This document shows, one piece after another, positions 10,401 through 37,000 of a stretch of 64,000 nt of DNA. The stretch is from NCBI GenBank assembly GCA_039621445.1, contig CP154956.1, forward strand, positions 28,340,667 to 28,404,666. The letters run 5' to 3'. The notes below the pieces were generated by a model. The model had not been told where the DNA came from and did no database searches. It worked only from the letters and a program-made list of their open reading frames with translations. Both the position numbers and the translations under genes were made by a program. How positions within the stretch are numbered: position 1 is the stretch's first letter; every line of letters begins with the position of its first letter. This DNA is from Euglena gracilis. Taxonomy: Eukaryota > Euglenida > Euglenophyceae > Euglenales.

Positions 10401-13400
10401 AGGGGTGGCCACACACCCGCCATCGCCATCTGCATCAGCGAGGCGATGGGGATGGTCCGCTGCACCAGAAGTGGTCCCGATGTGCCGGCGCACAGGGCGG
10501 GAGTGTCCTGCCGAGGGGACACATCGCAGGACAGCATGCGTGATGCAGGATTCCGTGGGATGTCGGAATCCGATGAGCATAAAGAATGAAAATGCGTACC
10601 TGAGAAGACAAAAGAGTATGTTGCCTTTGTCTGACAGTGGCGATGCAGACCGTCCCGAAACATTCTCTGTCAAACCGAAACCGGCAGCATGGCCGGAAAC
10701 GTCCACCGCCAACTCCTCAAAAATGAACTGCCCCAAAAGATGTCCGGGGAGGGGGCGCAGGAGGCGATCAACCTCCTGCAGCAACAACAGTAGGTCCGAT
10801 GTCAACGCCACCACGATGTCATCCCAGCTGGCGGCAGCGGCCCTCCAGGTGGACCCATTCAGAACGCTATGTCACGCACTACCAGCAAGATCGGCCCAAA
10901 TCCGTATTCTGCCAAAACAATCGAATGAGCTTGTTTGCAGATTCAACGAAATTGGCGCGAGCGCTTGGAGCCGTCGGAGACGACGGAGTGATTAAATGAT
11001 CGCCCAACCATGTTTGGGGGTTACTTCGCAATACGCTGTGTGGGGAAAGGGTGCATTTCTGTCACTGGTGTGGAATGGCAGGCGCTGCACCGCCTCATTT
11101 ACCATGCCATGCCGTCACTCGTGTGACGTTGTGGTGCCGGGAGGTCCCACTGGCCACCACACAGGTGCCTCAGCGGGTATGGCTGCATGGCGTTCTTTGG
11201 GGACGTCCCCTGCGGTCAGCCGAGGCAGCGACGACCCCCTCCCCACTTCCATGTGCCCCTTCTTCGTCGCAGACCTGGCAGGCTGCCCCCTCGGTCCTCG
11301 GGTGTCACATCCCCAGCCCTTGGGGTTCCCGGGACCCCCAAAAATGGGAATTCTTGAAAGAAAATTGTCAGGATGGGACCCAATCCATAGCTCATTGCCA
11401 AGCACCTATGACAGATTCCAAATTTTAGCCCGCGGTCGGCTGCGGTCGGCCGCGGTCGGCAGCGGTCGGCAGCGGTCGGCACAGCAGTTGGCTGTAGGTG
11501 GGGGGCAGGCCAACAAAAAATGAGCATATATCACAATCACACAATCCACTGTTGCCAACTTTTGGCCACTTTTCGCTGCTTTTGGCCAGTTTTTGATGCT
11601 TTTGGACTGCTTTTGGCCATTGTTGCCGACTTTTGGTCGATTTTGCTGCCTTTGCCCATTATTTCCTGCCTTTTGCTTTCTTTTGGTCACTTTTGCCCAC
11701 TTTTTGCTGTGCTTTGGCTGCTTTTGGCCAGCTTTTGCTTTGCTTTGACCTCTTTTGACCACTTTTGGCCTCTTTAACCCACTTTTGACCACTTTTCTCC
11801 GCTTTTGGCCATTTTTACCCACTTCTGGCCACTTTCAGGCCACTTTAAATGTCTTTTTGTTTTTTTTTGACATCAACAGCAGTCAAACGTGACCTAAAAA
11901 TGGCCTAAAAATGGCAAAAAATGGTTAAAATGGCCAAAAGTTCCAACAGCAGGCAAAAATAACAAAAAATATGCCCAAAATCGTCCAAAAAAGCCAAAAA
12001 TGGCCCAAAATGCCCCTGCTTTTGGCCAATTTGGGTCACTTTAGCAGCTTTTATTCACTTTTGGAAACAAACTGGCGCAAAATGCTCAAAATGGTCAAAT
12101 TGGACCAAACAGAGACCAAAAAAATGGGCAAAAATAACAAAAGGTCGAAAATGGCTTTAAATGGTCAAAAATGGCCCAAAAATGGCCCAAAATGGCCCAA
12201 GAGCAGGACAAAATGGCCCAAAATTACAAGAAGTGGGCAAAAAGTGGCCAAAAATTGTCAAAATAGGTCAAAATGGGTGAATTATGGTGACAAATGGGCC
12301 AAAAGGGGACAAAAGCGACCAAAAATGGCCAAAAGTGGACAAAAATGGCCAAAAGTGACAACATGAGCCAGATGAGCCAGAAAAATCTCAACATCTGGGA
12401 TAAAAATGAGCTTAATTCCTCATTCTCACTGAGAAATTGACATCAATTAGAAAAAAGTTGCGCGGTCAGCCGCGGTCGGCTGCGGTCGGCTGCGGTCGGC
12501 TGCGGTCGGCACCCCACCTATGACAGTCCTGAAACCCGCGGTCGGCCGCGGTCGGCTGCGGTCGGCTGCGGTCGGATGCGGTCGGCTGCGGTCGGCATAG
12601 GTGCCTGCTCATTGCCGCACGCTTTAGCGCACACCAACCCCCCCCCCCTTGGGCCAACCAACCAAACCTTGACTTATAAACCCCCCAAGAAGATAAAATG
12701 AAACCCGCTGGGGACGATTTTTTTTTTTGCTGCAAACCATCCAAAAACTGACTTTTCGGCAATTTTTTTTTTGAGACCGACCATAAATAAAAATGTCATT
12801 TTGACCAAATTTGCCGAAAAATGCCAATTTGGGTGGTTTTGGGGTCATTTGGTGGGTTTCAATTTTCACCCAAAATTCCTTGAGTTATGAACCACCCCCT
12901 TTTGCTGACCAACCAAACCAGATCTTATAAACCCTGGGGGGATTTATGAAGTGGAGGGGGGTTTATACCCCAAAACCTGGCCCCTAAAGCCCTAGACAGG
13001 CCATGCATATGGCACCCACTCCCCCTCCAGCATATCCGGGGAGGAGCACATCAATTAAAAATGAAGTGTGGTGACGATGCGGACGGCTGACGCCATAATG
13101 CAATGCACTCAAGGACTCAAGGTCAATGGAGACCTTGCCTGTGGCCGGGGAACGCTGACTCCACATCGAGAAGTACGCCACTACGGCGGCGGGGTCCAAG
13201 GGGTTCGAGGCGGCAATGGTTGGCTTTGGGAGATGCCTGCAGGGGAGGAGCAGATGGGCGATGCAGGAAAAAGGGGGAAATGTGATGGCCGGGCCCTGCG
13301 CTAATGGGTGTGTGACCCCAAAGAGCCACTTTCAACAGCGGGGCATACCGGATGGCGGGGACGATCCCAAACGTCTCCGTGACGAGGCGGCCGTCCTCTG

Positions 13401-16400
13401 CTGCAGATGCAGGCGGCACACCTTGACCTCACCACCACCATCATTCCATCGGGTGTTTTTAGAATATTTTTATGAAAAGCTCTTCCCAAAGAAAATACCA
13501 CGTGGATGCACATATGTTATTCTACACAAGGTCCCGTAACAACAGGCCTCTAGTTCAACAGTGAACCTGGTGGCAGCTGGTCTCCCAGGCAGGCTTATAT
13601 GAAAGACCCCCGAGGGGGGATGGGGGGTCCTCCCCACCCACCCAGCCTGGCGCGCGACCCCCATGGGGGACCCCCCTCCAAAATCGGGGCGTCTAAGGCC
13701 ATTTCCAAAAAACCTGTACCTGGGCCTCCAGCCCGAGACCCCCCGGGGGGGGGGTCCGGCCCTGGACCCACCCACCCACCCACCACCCTCCCCTCGGGGG
13801 GGGGGGTCTTATGACTTAAAGAGAAGCCTGGTTTTAGGATACTTGTTGTGGGGTGGATGGGGAGCAGACCTTCACTACATCGGCAAAACGTGCTGTACAG
13901 AGCCTTCAAGATGCGCTTGGTAGTGTCTGAGTTGAGGAAAAGAGAATCCAAGGGGAACAGGGGGGTGCCTCAAACACTTTGGAGGTCTCAAATTTCGATC
14001 ATTTTTTCAGTCATCCTGATTTTAGCCAAAATCCCTTTTTACTACTGAAAAAAATATTATTGATATAAAGTGACATACAATACTAATGAAAAGAACAATT
14101 TATCATTTTTACGAGCATGCCACTAAGCTTTGAATATTGAACAATATTTTCAGCGTGTGGTATGCCCAATGATTGAACTGCCCATAGAGAGGGTCGCTTA
14201 CCCCTACCCCAAAGGGTCCCTTAGTGGCAGGAAAATTTGGGGTGGTTCGTGCTTGGAAAAAAAACTGATGTGCTGGCTGACCCCCCCTCCCCCTGTCAGG
14301 CCAGGGTCGAACCACATTCCAAAAGTATCGAAACTGAAACATGCCCCAGAAATGCCAATTTTTGCGCAAAAAAAAACACATTATTTCACCACTTGAGCTG
14401 TCCAGCCAACTTCTGACTCACTCCCCCCATTTCTCCCATTTTTGTTCTACATCTGCCAAACAAAAACCCGTTGACTTCCAGCAGCCTTTCTCTAAACTGG
14501 GGAGAGGGATAATGGCTGGAAGCTGCCTGTACCCCCCCCCCCCCGCTCAAGCGCCACCCTGCCCCGACAAACAAGAGCCATCCTTTCATGCAACAGCCGA
14601 CGGTCCCCAGCGATCCGGCGGGAACGGTGGGCGGGACGGAGGAAGAGGGGGACACACCGGGGTTGCGGGGCCGCAGGAGCAGCCGTGTGCCGTCCACGAA
14701 GGCGAGGGCGCAGGCCTGCAGGAACGGGTGGAGGTCGAGGGAGCGGAGGTCGGCCACGGCCAGCGTGGCCAGCGGGGGGAAGAGCGGCGCCTTCGCACGG
14801 CCCGGCACGAAGCGCCGCCGGGGGGCGGTGGGGGCAGGGCTCGACATCGGGACAGGTCCAGACCCACCCTGTGGCATGGCGAGGGGGGCACCCCCATGTC
14901 CCATGTGAAGCTGTGAGACCCGCCGTGTATCGAAGCCTGGGTGGGTGGCACGTTGGTGTCGCTGCAGAGGTGGACGAAGCCCTCCGTCAGCACTAACAGC
15001 CCTGGGGGGGGGGAAGCCAAGTCAAATGGCGTGAACAGAACAAATGGCAAAATGTGTTGCCTAACCCCTCGAATGAGGCACATTTGTAAGGGAGGGGGTG
15101 AATTTTGAGACAGCGGGGTTCAGGGAGACACCGGAAGCCTCCGGGCCCCCATTGAGGGCCACGTCGCAGTACGTGACACAGAGCAGGGCGGTCGTGTCGG
15201 CCTTGCGCGGCATGGCGGCGGGCGGCGGCGTGCGAGGCTCCGCCACGGCACGCCGGCCGTACGCCCGTCACCGTTTGCCGCCCAACGCGGAACCACCGGG
15301 CCCCTCCCCATCGCCCGCGGCCCGGGCGACGTTGAGCCGGACCCACGTCTCCACGTCCGCCCCCGCCACCACCACCGCCGTCGTCCGCTGCTTCTCCAGC
15401 CGCTGCGGCAACGTGTGATGGGGCGGGTGGGGGGACGGCGATGGGGCACCTCCGACGTCGCCAGCCATGGGCCGGGGGGGGGGGGGATGGTTGGGGCGGG
15501 GCCGGGCACCTCGGCGTCGGGCTCCTCCGGCTGGCGGAGGCACTCGAGGGCCAGCGGGATGGCGACGGAGGCGGCCACTTCGCCGTACGACAGCGTGGCG
15601 CTCCCCTCCCAGGGCCTGGCGGGGCACACGGCGGGGGGCACAGCCGAGGAAACGGAGGGCCACGCCGACTCTGCGGACTTGGGGTTCCGGGGTTGGGGGG
15701 AAATGCCCCGGCAGGCTTCCCTGTCTGGCAAATCCTGGGGGGTTGGATCCTGTTTCCCTCGGCAGTGACAAAAAGCAAGGAGCTCCTCGGGTTGCTTTGG
15801 ATGGATTGTATTTGTTGACACTGACGGTGCTTTTTTCCCGAGCATCGCAACCAGGGGCCTTGCTGGCAGGGGGGAGAGTACTAACCAAAAAAACCCAAAA
15901 TCCAGCTTGGGTTGGGGTTTTTCAGTCAGGTTTTGGGGGAAACCACAAAGAGCCTGAAGAAACACCGCCTTTATCATTTTAGCCACCTCTTTTCAAGCAA
16001 TTTTCAGCTGCGCTTCCTTTTTTATTATTTTTCTGTCAGCAGACCCCCCCCCCCCAGGGGACGTCCGCAGGCCAAAACGCCATCCTGGGGGTTCCGGGGG
16101 CCCAACCGGTCCGAAAGGAAGGGCCCCGGCGGCTTTTTTTTTTGTCTCCTGTAGCCATTTATCTGTCTCTCTGCGTGCGAGAGAAGTGGCATGCAGGAAG
16201 GCGGTCGAGTAGGCGGGGACATTAGCCATTCGTCACGCAGCACAGCCCCACACTTCGTTTCCGCCTCGATAGCCTCGTGGTCGGCCTCTTGGCGGGGCCA
16301 GGCGTCCCGCTGGAGGTAGCAAAGGTCCAGCCGCCGCTGCAGCAGGCGCACCAGCTCCTCCGCTGAATGGAGTTGTGGGGGAGGAAAGTCCCCTACAAGC

Positions 16401-18105
16401 CAGCGAGCACATGTGGGGACTGATTTCCCGAGTGGAAGATGGTACAGCATTGGACGGCCACTTTGAGGCATGCACTTGACCGAAGCACCAATAAACGACT
16501 TCTTCTGTGGGGTTTGAATAACGCACACACAGACGTGCGCACGCATGAATTTGAACGCCAAATTTCGACGCCCCTCGTGAATCATTTTCCAGTTTCAATT
16601 TTCACGCTATGCGTCGCAATGGAATAACGGCGGCACACCGCCATCCTCGCCCTCCGTCAGAAAGCTGCACAGCACGGTCGCATTCAGCGTCGGGCGGACG
16701 CCCTGCCGCAGCCGCCGCAGCTGTCCGGCCGTCAGATGGACCACCCCGGCCTCGCCCGCGTAGTCCTCGGGCGGTGGCGCGGCCCCCGCCGGCAGCTCCA
16801 CCACGTTCTGCAGCTCCAGCGCACTGTCGGGGCCCCTGGGGGGAGTGGGGCTGGCATCACACCACTGCCCACCAACTCACGGAGGGGTCACTTTCGACTT
16901 TCAAACAATCCATCAGTCAATGTTCTTGAAAACCGTCGGTCACTTCCCATCTGGGCTGGGGGAGAGTCAGTCGCTCTGTCCACTCCTGGAAAAAAGTCGC
17001 GGACAGGGAATGTGGCGCGGCCATTTATTGGAAAAAAATCTAGACGCCTTTGGCACCTCCACCAGGGGGGGGGGGTTGGGCACGCCTTAAACAGCATGGT
17101 ATGATTGGGATGGCGTCCAGTGGGAGGCTCTTTGGTTGCCTCCATCATAAGGGAGATCAGAACCCCAAAATCATTCTTTCTCTTAACTTTAAAAAAAGAA
17201 CTTCGGACGAAATGCAACCAGGGTAGGGGATTCACACACGGAAGGAGGACACTGCGACCGGCTGGAATACAAACCTGGCGTTTCCCGCCGCATCGCCCGG
17301 CTCACTGTACTGGGCCACAGCGCAGCACCGCCAGTCACCGAGACTCGCTCCGGCCCTAGCCCAGACCGCGATGTACTTCAGCCGGGGGGCCGTGGTCTGC
17401 TCCACCTGTCGAGGGACGAGGCCGAGGGGACGGTTTGGGCAGTAATGGGGTTGGCGTCGAACAATGCCCCAATTGTTTTAATTGGCAAAATAAAAACCAG
17501 GTTGAAGAGGAAGCTTTGGCGTGTTTGAAGGAGCGGGTCCAGACGGAGACGTTCTTCGGCGGACAAATCCGTGAGCATGAAGGGAGAGAAGGCAATTTCG
17601 GTAGCAACAGTTCCCGGGGGGTGGGGGGTGGGGCGATTACTCAGAACGGCAAAACGTACTGACACGAAAACAGATGGACAACACTCACGTACACAAATGC
17701 ACACCAACGACAAGTACTCAACATCCGTGTGTGAGCAAACACAAAAAAAAAACCCCAAGCGCAAAGAACGCTAGCGTGACGAGCTAGACAGTTCGAACGG
17801 GGAGTTCATTGGGCATGGGTGTACACTTTCTGTGTAGATAAAATATATGGTGACAATCTAGACGGTCTGAACACCTCCTGTTCATTGGGCAAGTGTGTTC
17901 ATTGGGCATGGGGGGGAGGTACCAACACACGTTCAAAGCCACTTGGGAGGCAGGACGGCCCAGGCCACAGTGCTGCCACACCTTCACTACCCATCGGCTG
18001 TCGTACTGCCAGTCATCCGGTGTGGACCAATTGGCATTGTGGCGGTCCAGGAGGAACTCCCAGGGAGGCGGCCCCGGACCGAGCGGTGTCCCGTACAACG
18101 CCGCG
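10400..18105 (-). CDS. Long many-exon protein, unrecognised (possibly VPS13/DysF-like)
   Basis: A chain of short minus-strand exons with good splice sites. From 5' to 3': 17943-18105 (WEFLLDRHNANW, then DDWQYDSRWVVKVW), 17498-17645 (VATEIAFSPFMLTDLSAEER), 17275-17405 (PRLKYIAVWARAGASLGDW), 16639-16835 (LTAGQLRRLRQGVRPTLNAT), 16254-16362, 15510-15615 (ATLSYGEVAASVAIPLALE), 15272-15402 (TTAVVVAGADVETWVRLNVA), 15132-15240 (ADTTALLCVTYCDVALNG), 14952-15001, 14658-14841 (LDLHPFLQACALAFVDG), 13870-13926, 13317-13400, about 13060-13236, about 10675-10870 (SWDDIVVALTSDLLLLLQEV, then GQFIFEELAVDV) and about 10400-10575. The spaced Trp residues with DDWQYDSRW recall a DysF motif, and FIFEELAVDV recalls the SHR-binding end of VPS13-type lipid-transfer proteins. 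Both are guesses. The exons may belong to more than one gene. Confidence 0.5.
11388..12620. repeat. Inverted A/T-rich satellite flanked by GCGGTCGGC arrays
   Basis: From about 11530 to 11870 the plus strand is built of TTTTGGCC-type words. From about 11880 to 12365 it switches to the complementary GGCCAAAA words. The block is therefore a large degenerate inverted repeat. Both sides carry (GCGGTCGGC)n arrays in the same orientation (11430-11482 and 12459-12600). CTCATTGCC...CACCTATG at the left edge recurs inverted at the right edge (CATAGGTG...CTCATTGCC). Confidence 0.7.
13990..14650. other. Spacer/intron without recognised content
   Basis: AT-rich sequence with poly-A and poly-C runs inside the long minus-strand gene. 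I see no exon. Confidence 0.35.
16880..17010. repeat. Dispersed repeat with AGTCA/GGTCACT motifs, copy 2
   Basis: GAGGGGTCACTT...CAGTCAATG...GGTCACTTCC...AGTCAGTCGC parallels 35205-35460 and 4640-4965. It is intronic. Confidence 0.45.
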
Positions 18106-18507
18106 CTGTGGAGCGGGGTAACTTTTGAAAACCATTCAATCGTCTCAAGCCCGACCCCACGTCCCCGGAGGGGAGCGCTCAAATCTGTGTTATGGCCAAT
18201 GGCTAAAAAAAACTACAGCACTAGGTGGCGAATCTCGCGCTTGAGGAATTCTCCTTTGTTGGTCTGCGCATTTGTCCACACCAACTTTTTTTTGAAAGTG
18301 ACAATACCTGACTCACCCAAAACCCAAAAAATGAAATGAGGATGTGGTCTTGGTGACGGATGCGGAGATGGAAGCAGGAACTTTACGAGTTAGGGTGCCA
18401 AAGAGCAAGTGTCACCACAGCATATGAATTGCACACTACCGGGCATGTGCGTTTGGAATCTCCCAATAGCTGCCTCATCAACTTGGGATTCTACTAGAAA
18501 CATTTGT

Positions 18508-18541
18508 GCTATTATTATTATTATTATGATTATGATTATTA

Positions 18542-18597
<56 letters not shown>

Positions 18598-18628
18598 TAT
18601 TATTATTATTATTATTATATTATTATTA

Positions 18629-18666
<38 letters not shown>

Positions 18667-18667
18667 T

Positions 18668-18703
<36 letters not shown>

Positions 18704-18790
18704 TATTATTATTATTATTATTATTATTGTTATTATTATTATTATTACTATTACAATTACTATTCTTCTTCTTCTTCTTCTTCTTATTTT
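18508..18790. repeat. (ATT)n microsatellite
   Basis: About 280 bases of ATT units with occasional TATA interruptions, grading into CTT units at 18764-18784. It generates spurious Ile/Tyr/Leu open frames. Confidence 0.97.
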
Positions 18791-18799
18791 TTCATTTTA

Positions 18800-20065
18800 T
18801 ATTTTCATTTTTATTTACTCTTTTCAAGATTGAAACCGGGTTACATTTTGAATGGATCTGAATTGTAAATGAATGGGGTGGGGTGGTGTTGCTGAGCTCT
18901 TCTCCTTTTCTTGAGAAGAGGGACACATACCAACAAGAGAAACCTCCCAGCCCCCTGCCCTTCCCAGGGCATTGAATGAGAGGGGAGAGGGGGGTGGTCC
19001 TGGACCCTCCCCCACGGGGAAAAAATCCGGCGGAGGTTCTGGGATTCTGAGGGGCTTCAAATAGTGCCCCAAAGATTCCTTTTCAGAGGATTCTTTTACC
19101 AAATTGACAAAAACAGATGATAAAACATAGGGTTTCTGGTGCGCCAGGGAAGAAAAAAACATATTATTCCATGGGGGGGTCCCCGAAACCCCCCTGGCGA
19201 GGGGGGCTCCCCCCCCCGGGGGTCGGACTAGACCCCCCCCTCCCCCTGTAAAAACCAACGCTGCCCCTCCCCCATCCAGGGGGATGGGAGAACCACCGAT
19301 CCAGGATATGATAGTGGGTATTTGTTGGGACAAAAGCTGGGAACAAAAGGGAGTTATGAGGAAAATGTTCCGGGTTGGCAGGGAGACCCCTCCTCCTCCC
19401 TGGTGGTGCGGAGCCTGAACAACCTTCACCCTGGAAAAGCAAATTCAGGTCAACCCTGGGCTGGGATGCGTGGGAGGCCTTGGGGAGGGGGGGAGTCCAG
19501 ACCGCCCAAAGGGGAGGTGGGGGTGGGTCGGACCCCCCTCCAACCTCGAAACTGAAGGGGGCCGGGAAATTCTTGGTTTTGTGGACTGTAAAAGGGCCGA
19601 ATACCAAAATCGTTGCAGAAGCCACAATTTGTCTTTGAAAATAAATGCCCCAAAAATGCTCAAATGCTCAAAAATGCTCATTTTTGATGCTTTTGAACAT
19701 GTTTTTTTTTTATGTGAAAAACACCAAAACATTGGGAAAAAAGTCATATGCTCAAAAATGAGGAAAAAGGCATTTTTTGTTCATTTTTCTTTGCTATTTT
19801 TGGAACCTGCTGAGGGAGGGTCCGGACACCTCCTCCAAACATCTAGGGGAGGGGCGGCTTGGCTTCCCATCTATCCTGACCCCAGGGGTTGGTCGGCATG
19901 CATGAAGCAAATGAAGAGGTGGGGGCGAATGCCGGAATGGGGGGTGGGGAGGAGTCAAACGTGGACGCCACAGAACGCTGTTGAGGGACAATGGATGTGG
20001 TCCCCCAGGCACGTTGGGGACCCTGGAGATGGCGGACCGCGGGAATGGGGGTGGGGGGAGCGGGC
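18800..20065. other. Non-coding, repeat-rich
   Basis: Poly-C/G runs and CTCAAAAATG-type words near 19650-19790. No exon with acceptable splice sites and composition. Confidence 0.4.
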
Positions 20066-20069
20066 ACAC

Positions 20070-20194
20070 CTCGAGGGGGGGAGGCGCCGGCACCAGAGCC
20101 CCTCCGCCAGCCCCTCCACTATGACCTCCTCCAGGAAGAGGCGGAGGCTGAGGGGGCTGGCGGCGACGAAGTCCGGCGCGAGGATGGAGGAAGG
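20070..20194 (-). CDS. Isolated exon, gene unassigned
   Basis: A minus-strand exon with a CAG acceptor (just above 20194) and a GTGTGCCC donor (below 20070) reads LQPSSILAPDFVAAS, then LSLRLFLEEVIVEGLAEGLW. It is hydrophobic and helical. It could be a 5' exon of the 10-18 kb gene or a 3' exon of the LRR gene. Confidence 0.45.
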
Positions 20195-20218
20195 CTGCAG
20201 GCGGGGGACGCGTGCGCG

Positions 20219-20403
<185 letters not shown>

Positions 20404-20409
20404 CAGGGG

Positions 20410-21770
20410 GGGTCGGGTCAAAGCACAAAGACCTCCTGAAGGCATTGACCTGATAAACTTCTGACCACACAATGCAGTCCCACCAGTGGTTCCAGGGTGA
20501 AAAAACTGTCTTGGGCAGTCAGAGGCTGGGGTGGGTGGGGGCGGCACACTCCAAACGCTCCCAGGCTGTGTGGAAGGCTCCGGAGCCAGGGCCCCAGCGG
20601 TCATAGGATCCAGAGAGAGGGAAGCGGTGCCGCCTCCCAGAGGGGGAGGGGCTCAGGAGACCCACTTTGGGGGATCAATTAAAAAGTCCAAAGGCCCTTT
20701 GCACCAAAAATAATACAAAAAGCCTTGGGGGACTTGGCTGGGGGGAGGACAGACCGCCCGGGTAGGTCAACCCTTAAAAAAACTCTGGCAATCTTCTTTT
20801 ACTGCATGTAGTTTTCTTCGTCCTGGGTGCCAGCCAGCACTGATATCTAGAGAATGAATTGTGGCCTCTCCAGGAACGGGAGTGCATCGCGCACTATGGG
20901 AGGAAGGGGGGGAGAGGAAAGAAAGCAAAAACAAACTCCTATTTGTTGGGAGGGGTGAGGATCAGTCTGGTGGGATTCTCGGAGAAAACAATCAAATCCT
21001 TGCCCATACCCCCCTCAAAAAAATAAGACCCCCCCCCAAACTAAACCAAAAATACCCATAATCCCCCTCCCCCCCCCCAGTCCGATAAAAGAACCTCCAA
21101 GAAAGGTCTCCCCAAAATTTAAAACCCCCCTTGTCGGCGCGAAGCGCAAGAGAGGAAGAAAAAAATTGATGAAGAATTACTGAAACCTCATTTTTGAGCA
21201 CAAAAATGACGAAAATTCTGATTTTGGTGCTTTTTTTGTTTTTTTTTTGGGACCAAAAATCATGCAAAATTGTAACCCCCCCTCAAATATAAAGCTCCCC
21301 AGCTTTATATCTGGATGGGAAGGCTTCATATTTGAGGGGGGGGGGCTTAAAAAATATTTGGGCAAAAAAATCAAACTTTTTTTTTGATGGCTGGTATGAC
21401 CTTTAGCGGCCTTCAACTGCAATCAAACACTAAATTTATACGAAATTTTTGTTATATGCTTCCTATTAACCCCAAAAATTTGCAAATTTTGCCCAAAATG
21501 GAGGATTTCTGGTTAAAACTCGTTATAGCCACCCGGAAATTGTCTGCTTTTTTGAATGGCACCAGGGGGGCTATATGTTGGGGGTGGGCGTTATATTTGG
21601 GGGGGGTTAGTATATACCAATCGGTATACTGACACCATAGACCCAAAGGGAAAATTTCGGGGTTTTGAGAAATCAAAAATGATTTTTTTTTGGCCCGGGC
21701 CAGTCAAGAAAAAAAATCCAAAAAATAAGACCCCCCCAATGAGACCCGATTCTAATTTGTTGGGGAGGGT
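20410..21770. other. Non-coding
   Basis: A-rich and G/C-run spacer with a short GGCGCGAAGCGC stem-loop near 21136. No exon seen. Confidence 0.4.
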
Positions 21771-21779
21771 TTGAGGACA

Positions 21780-35093
<13,314 letters not shown>

Positions 35094-35099
35094 CAGGGC

Positions 35100-36480
35100 A
35101 TGGGGGGGGACCTGTTGGGGGGAGACAGGCTTTTTTAGGGCCCCAGGAGGACCTGACCGTCCTTGTCCTCCCCCCATTGGAAGATACCCCAACCAAACAA
35201 ATTTTTTTTACACACGAGGGGTCACTTCAACTCTTCCAAAATCCAGTCACTTTTTTTTTCTGGACAACCAGTCAGTCATAACCCACGGGGTCGGCCACTC
35301 TGGAATCTCAGGGAATGACCACAAAAGTGAAAAAAAAAGCCAAAAAACCTTTCGGGCGCCTTTGACCATTTTAGTGTTTTTTTGCCGATTCCACCCTGGG
35401 GGGGGGAGGGGGTCTGGGCCAAAAAAAGGTCACTCACTCTGAAAAAACCAGTCACCCACCACCTTGGGTGGGGGTTGGCCAGTGATTAAATGACCATATG
35501 ATCCCAACCCACCCTGCGCTCTGCGCAGGGCGGTCCTTAAGGAAATAAAAAAAAAACTTGGCTGTCCCAGCACATTCAATGCAAAATCCACAGGAAAAAC
35601 GGGCAAAAGAATTTGGCGTCGTTTTGGAAAGAACAGGTCGACGTTGGGGAAAGAATTGATTCCTCTCATCCTTGGATCATCGCCCATCCACCCAAAACGT
35701 CAAAAATGTGTTTTTCGAATTTTGATTTTCGACCCTGTTCAAGCCCCAGTCCGGCCCTTGGCCGGCCCTTTGGCCCAAAGGCGGGGTTCTCAAGGAAAAA
35801 AACCTTTCCCGTCCCTTGAGGACTGTCCTGTTTAGAGGTATTTGATGCTGGAATTGACCAAAAATTTGAACAGTCATAACACGGGGATGTGTGTCCATGG
35901 TTTCTCTTCTGACGGCATTTGAGAAATACATACTCCAAATGTATGGACACATGCTGAAACAGCAGCTGACACAAAACGCTATTTTTCATTGATGCATCAG
36001 AATAGGCTGTTTACGGTGCTTATCCGCAGTTAGAGGGCGAACGTCTCATCCGTTTTATGTGGAGTTTTCCGGACCTACCCGCAGTTGTCCAAGTTATCTG
36101 TAGTTGCAAAAGTGCTTGTGTTGACTGGGTCAACCATCCAAAAAAGGCTCAAATACAAAAGAAAGACAGATTAAGTGTCATTCAACCTTTGAGATGTCCA
36201 AATACCACAATGAATCAGATAATATGGTGGTGCGCTGCACACATGCGCAGTGTGCAGCCAGAGCACATGTGCGCAATGGCCATATCCGTTGCGCACATAA
36301 CTGTTCCAGTTCCCTACAGCACCGCTCCGGACAGAAGGGTCTCAAAGTGGGGCTTCAAAAAGAGTGAAAAATTTCGCACAAATGCAATAGAAAATTGAAA
36401 ACCTTAAATGCGAGTTAGGACGGCTAAGTTCCAGACTGCTGGAACGACAAAAATTAGGAGGGTGCGCTAGGTGGGTGCCT
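35100..36480. other. Spacer upstream of LRR gene; dispersed repeats only
   Basis: 35205-35460 is copy 3 of the CAGTCAGTCA repeat. 35505-35825 is a repeat shared with 49375-49525 and 50430-50500 (CACATTCAATG, CCACAGGAAAA, GGCCCTTGGCCGG). 36010-36210 is a TTATCCGCAGTT repeat, also with CTTGTGTTGACTGGGTCAAC, shared with 61495-61710. No exon seen. Any promoter of the LRR gene should lie here. Confidence 0.5.
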
Positions 36481-36483
36481 TTC
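36477..36483. repeat. Candidate left target-site duplication
   Basis: GCCTTTC abuts the left inverted repeat. GCCTTTTC abuts the right one at 45589-45596. Confidence 0.5.
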
Positions 36484-36503
36484 TTAGGAGGCGCAAACTG
36501 CCC
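36484..36503. repeat. Left terminal inverted repeat
   Basis: TTAGGAGGCGCAAACTGCCC. It pairs with 45569-45588 over 18 of 20 positions. Confidence 0.65.
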
Positions 36504-37000
36504 ATGATAAAAATGACTGAAGTGGCATCAAAAATGCCCAAAAAATAATGCAAAAAAAGGCCAAAATTTTCGAGTTACACATGTTAGCAGAAATTTTCCG
36601 GCCATTCCGGCTGCAAAACAGATGAAGCGGAAAACCGCTTCGATGATTTCCGAAATTTATTTTTTAGCAGATTCACACGTAAATGCGATCAAGCAAAAAG
36701 GTTTTAGAAAAACTACTACATCCACAAACGATGACCGATGTCATCTCTCCATGAAACACACAGATACAGAAAGAGAATATATATGTAGCAAAAAGCTGTG
36801 TGTACGTGAGACAGAAGCACAACGAAGAAAATAAAGTAAAATGTCTAATGAAGCGGAATACCGCTTCATTGGACATCCTTGGTCGTCATGTCACCTGAAG
36901 GTCAAATGAATCAGTTGTAACAGAAATACACTTACATTTATGCTGAGTCAGATAAAAAGGAGGAGAGACCACGTTGAACATTCGTGATTCACTCTGCCTG

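Noticed and set aside
11115-11405. Minus-strand frame reading PAEAPVWWPVGPPG
   Set aside because: Short, no domain, and no clear donor/acceptor pair; left out of the long gene.
15415-15982. Plus-strand frames of over 100 codons
   Set aside because: They are antisense to spliced minus-strand exons with consistent splice sites; high GC keeps the opposite frames open.
18409-18833. Ile/Leu/Tyr-rich 'membrane protein' frames
   Set aside because: Translation of an (ATT)n microsatellite.
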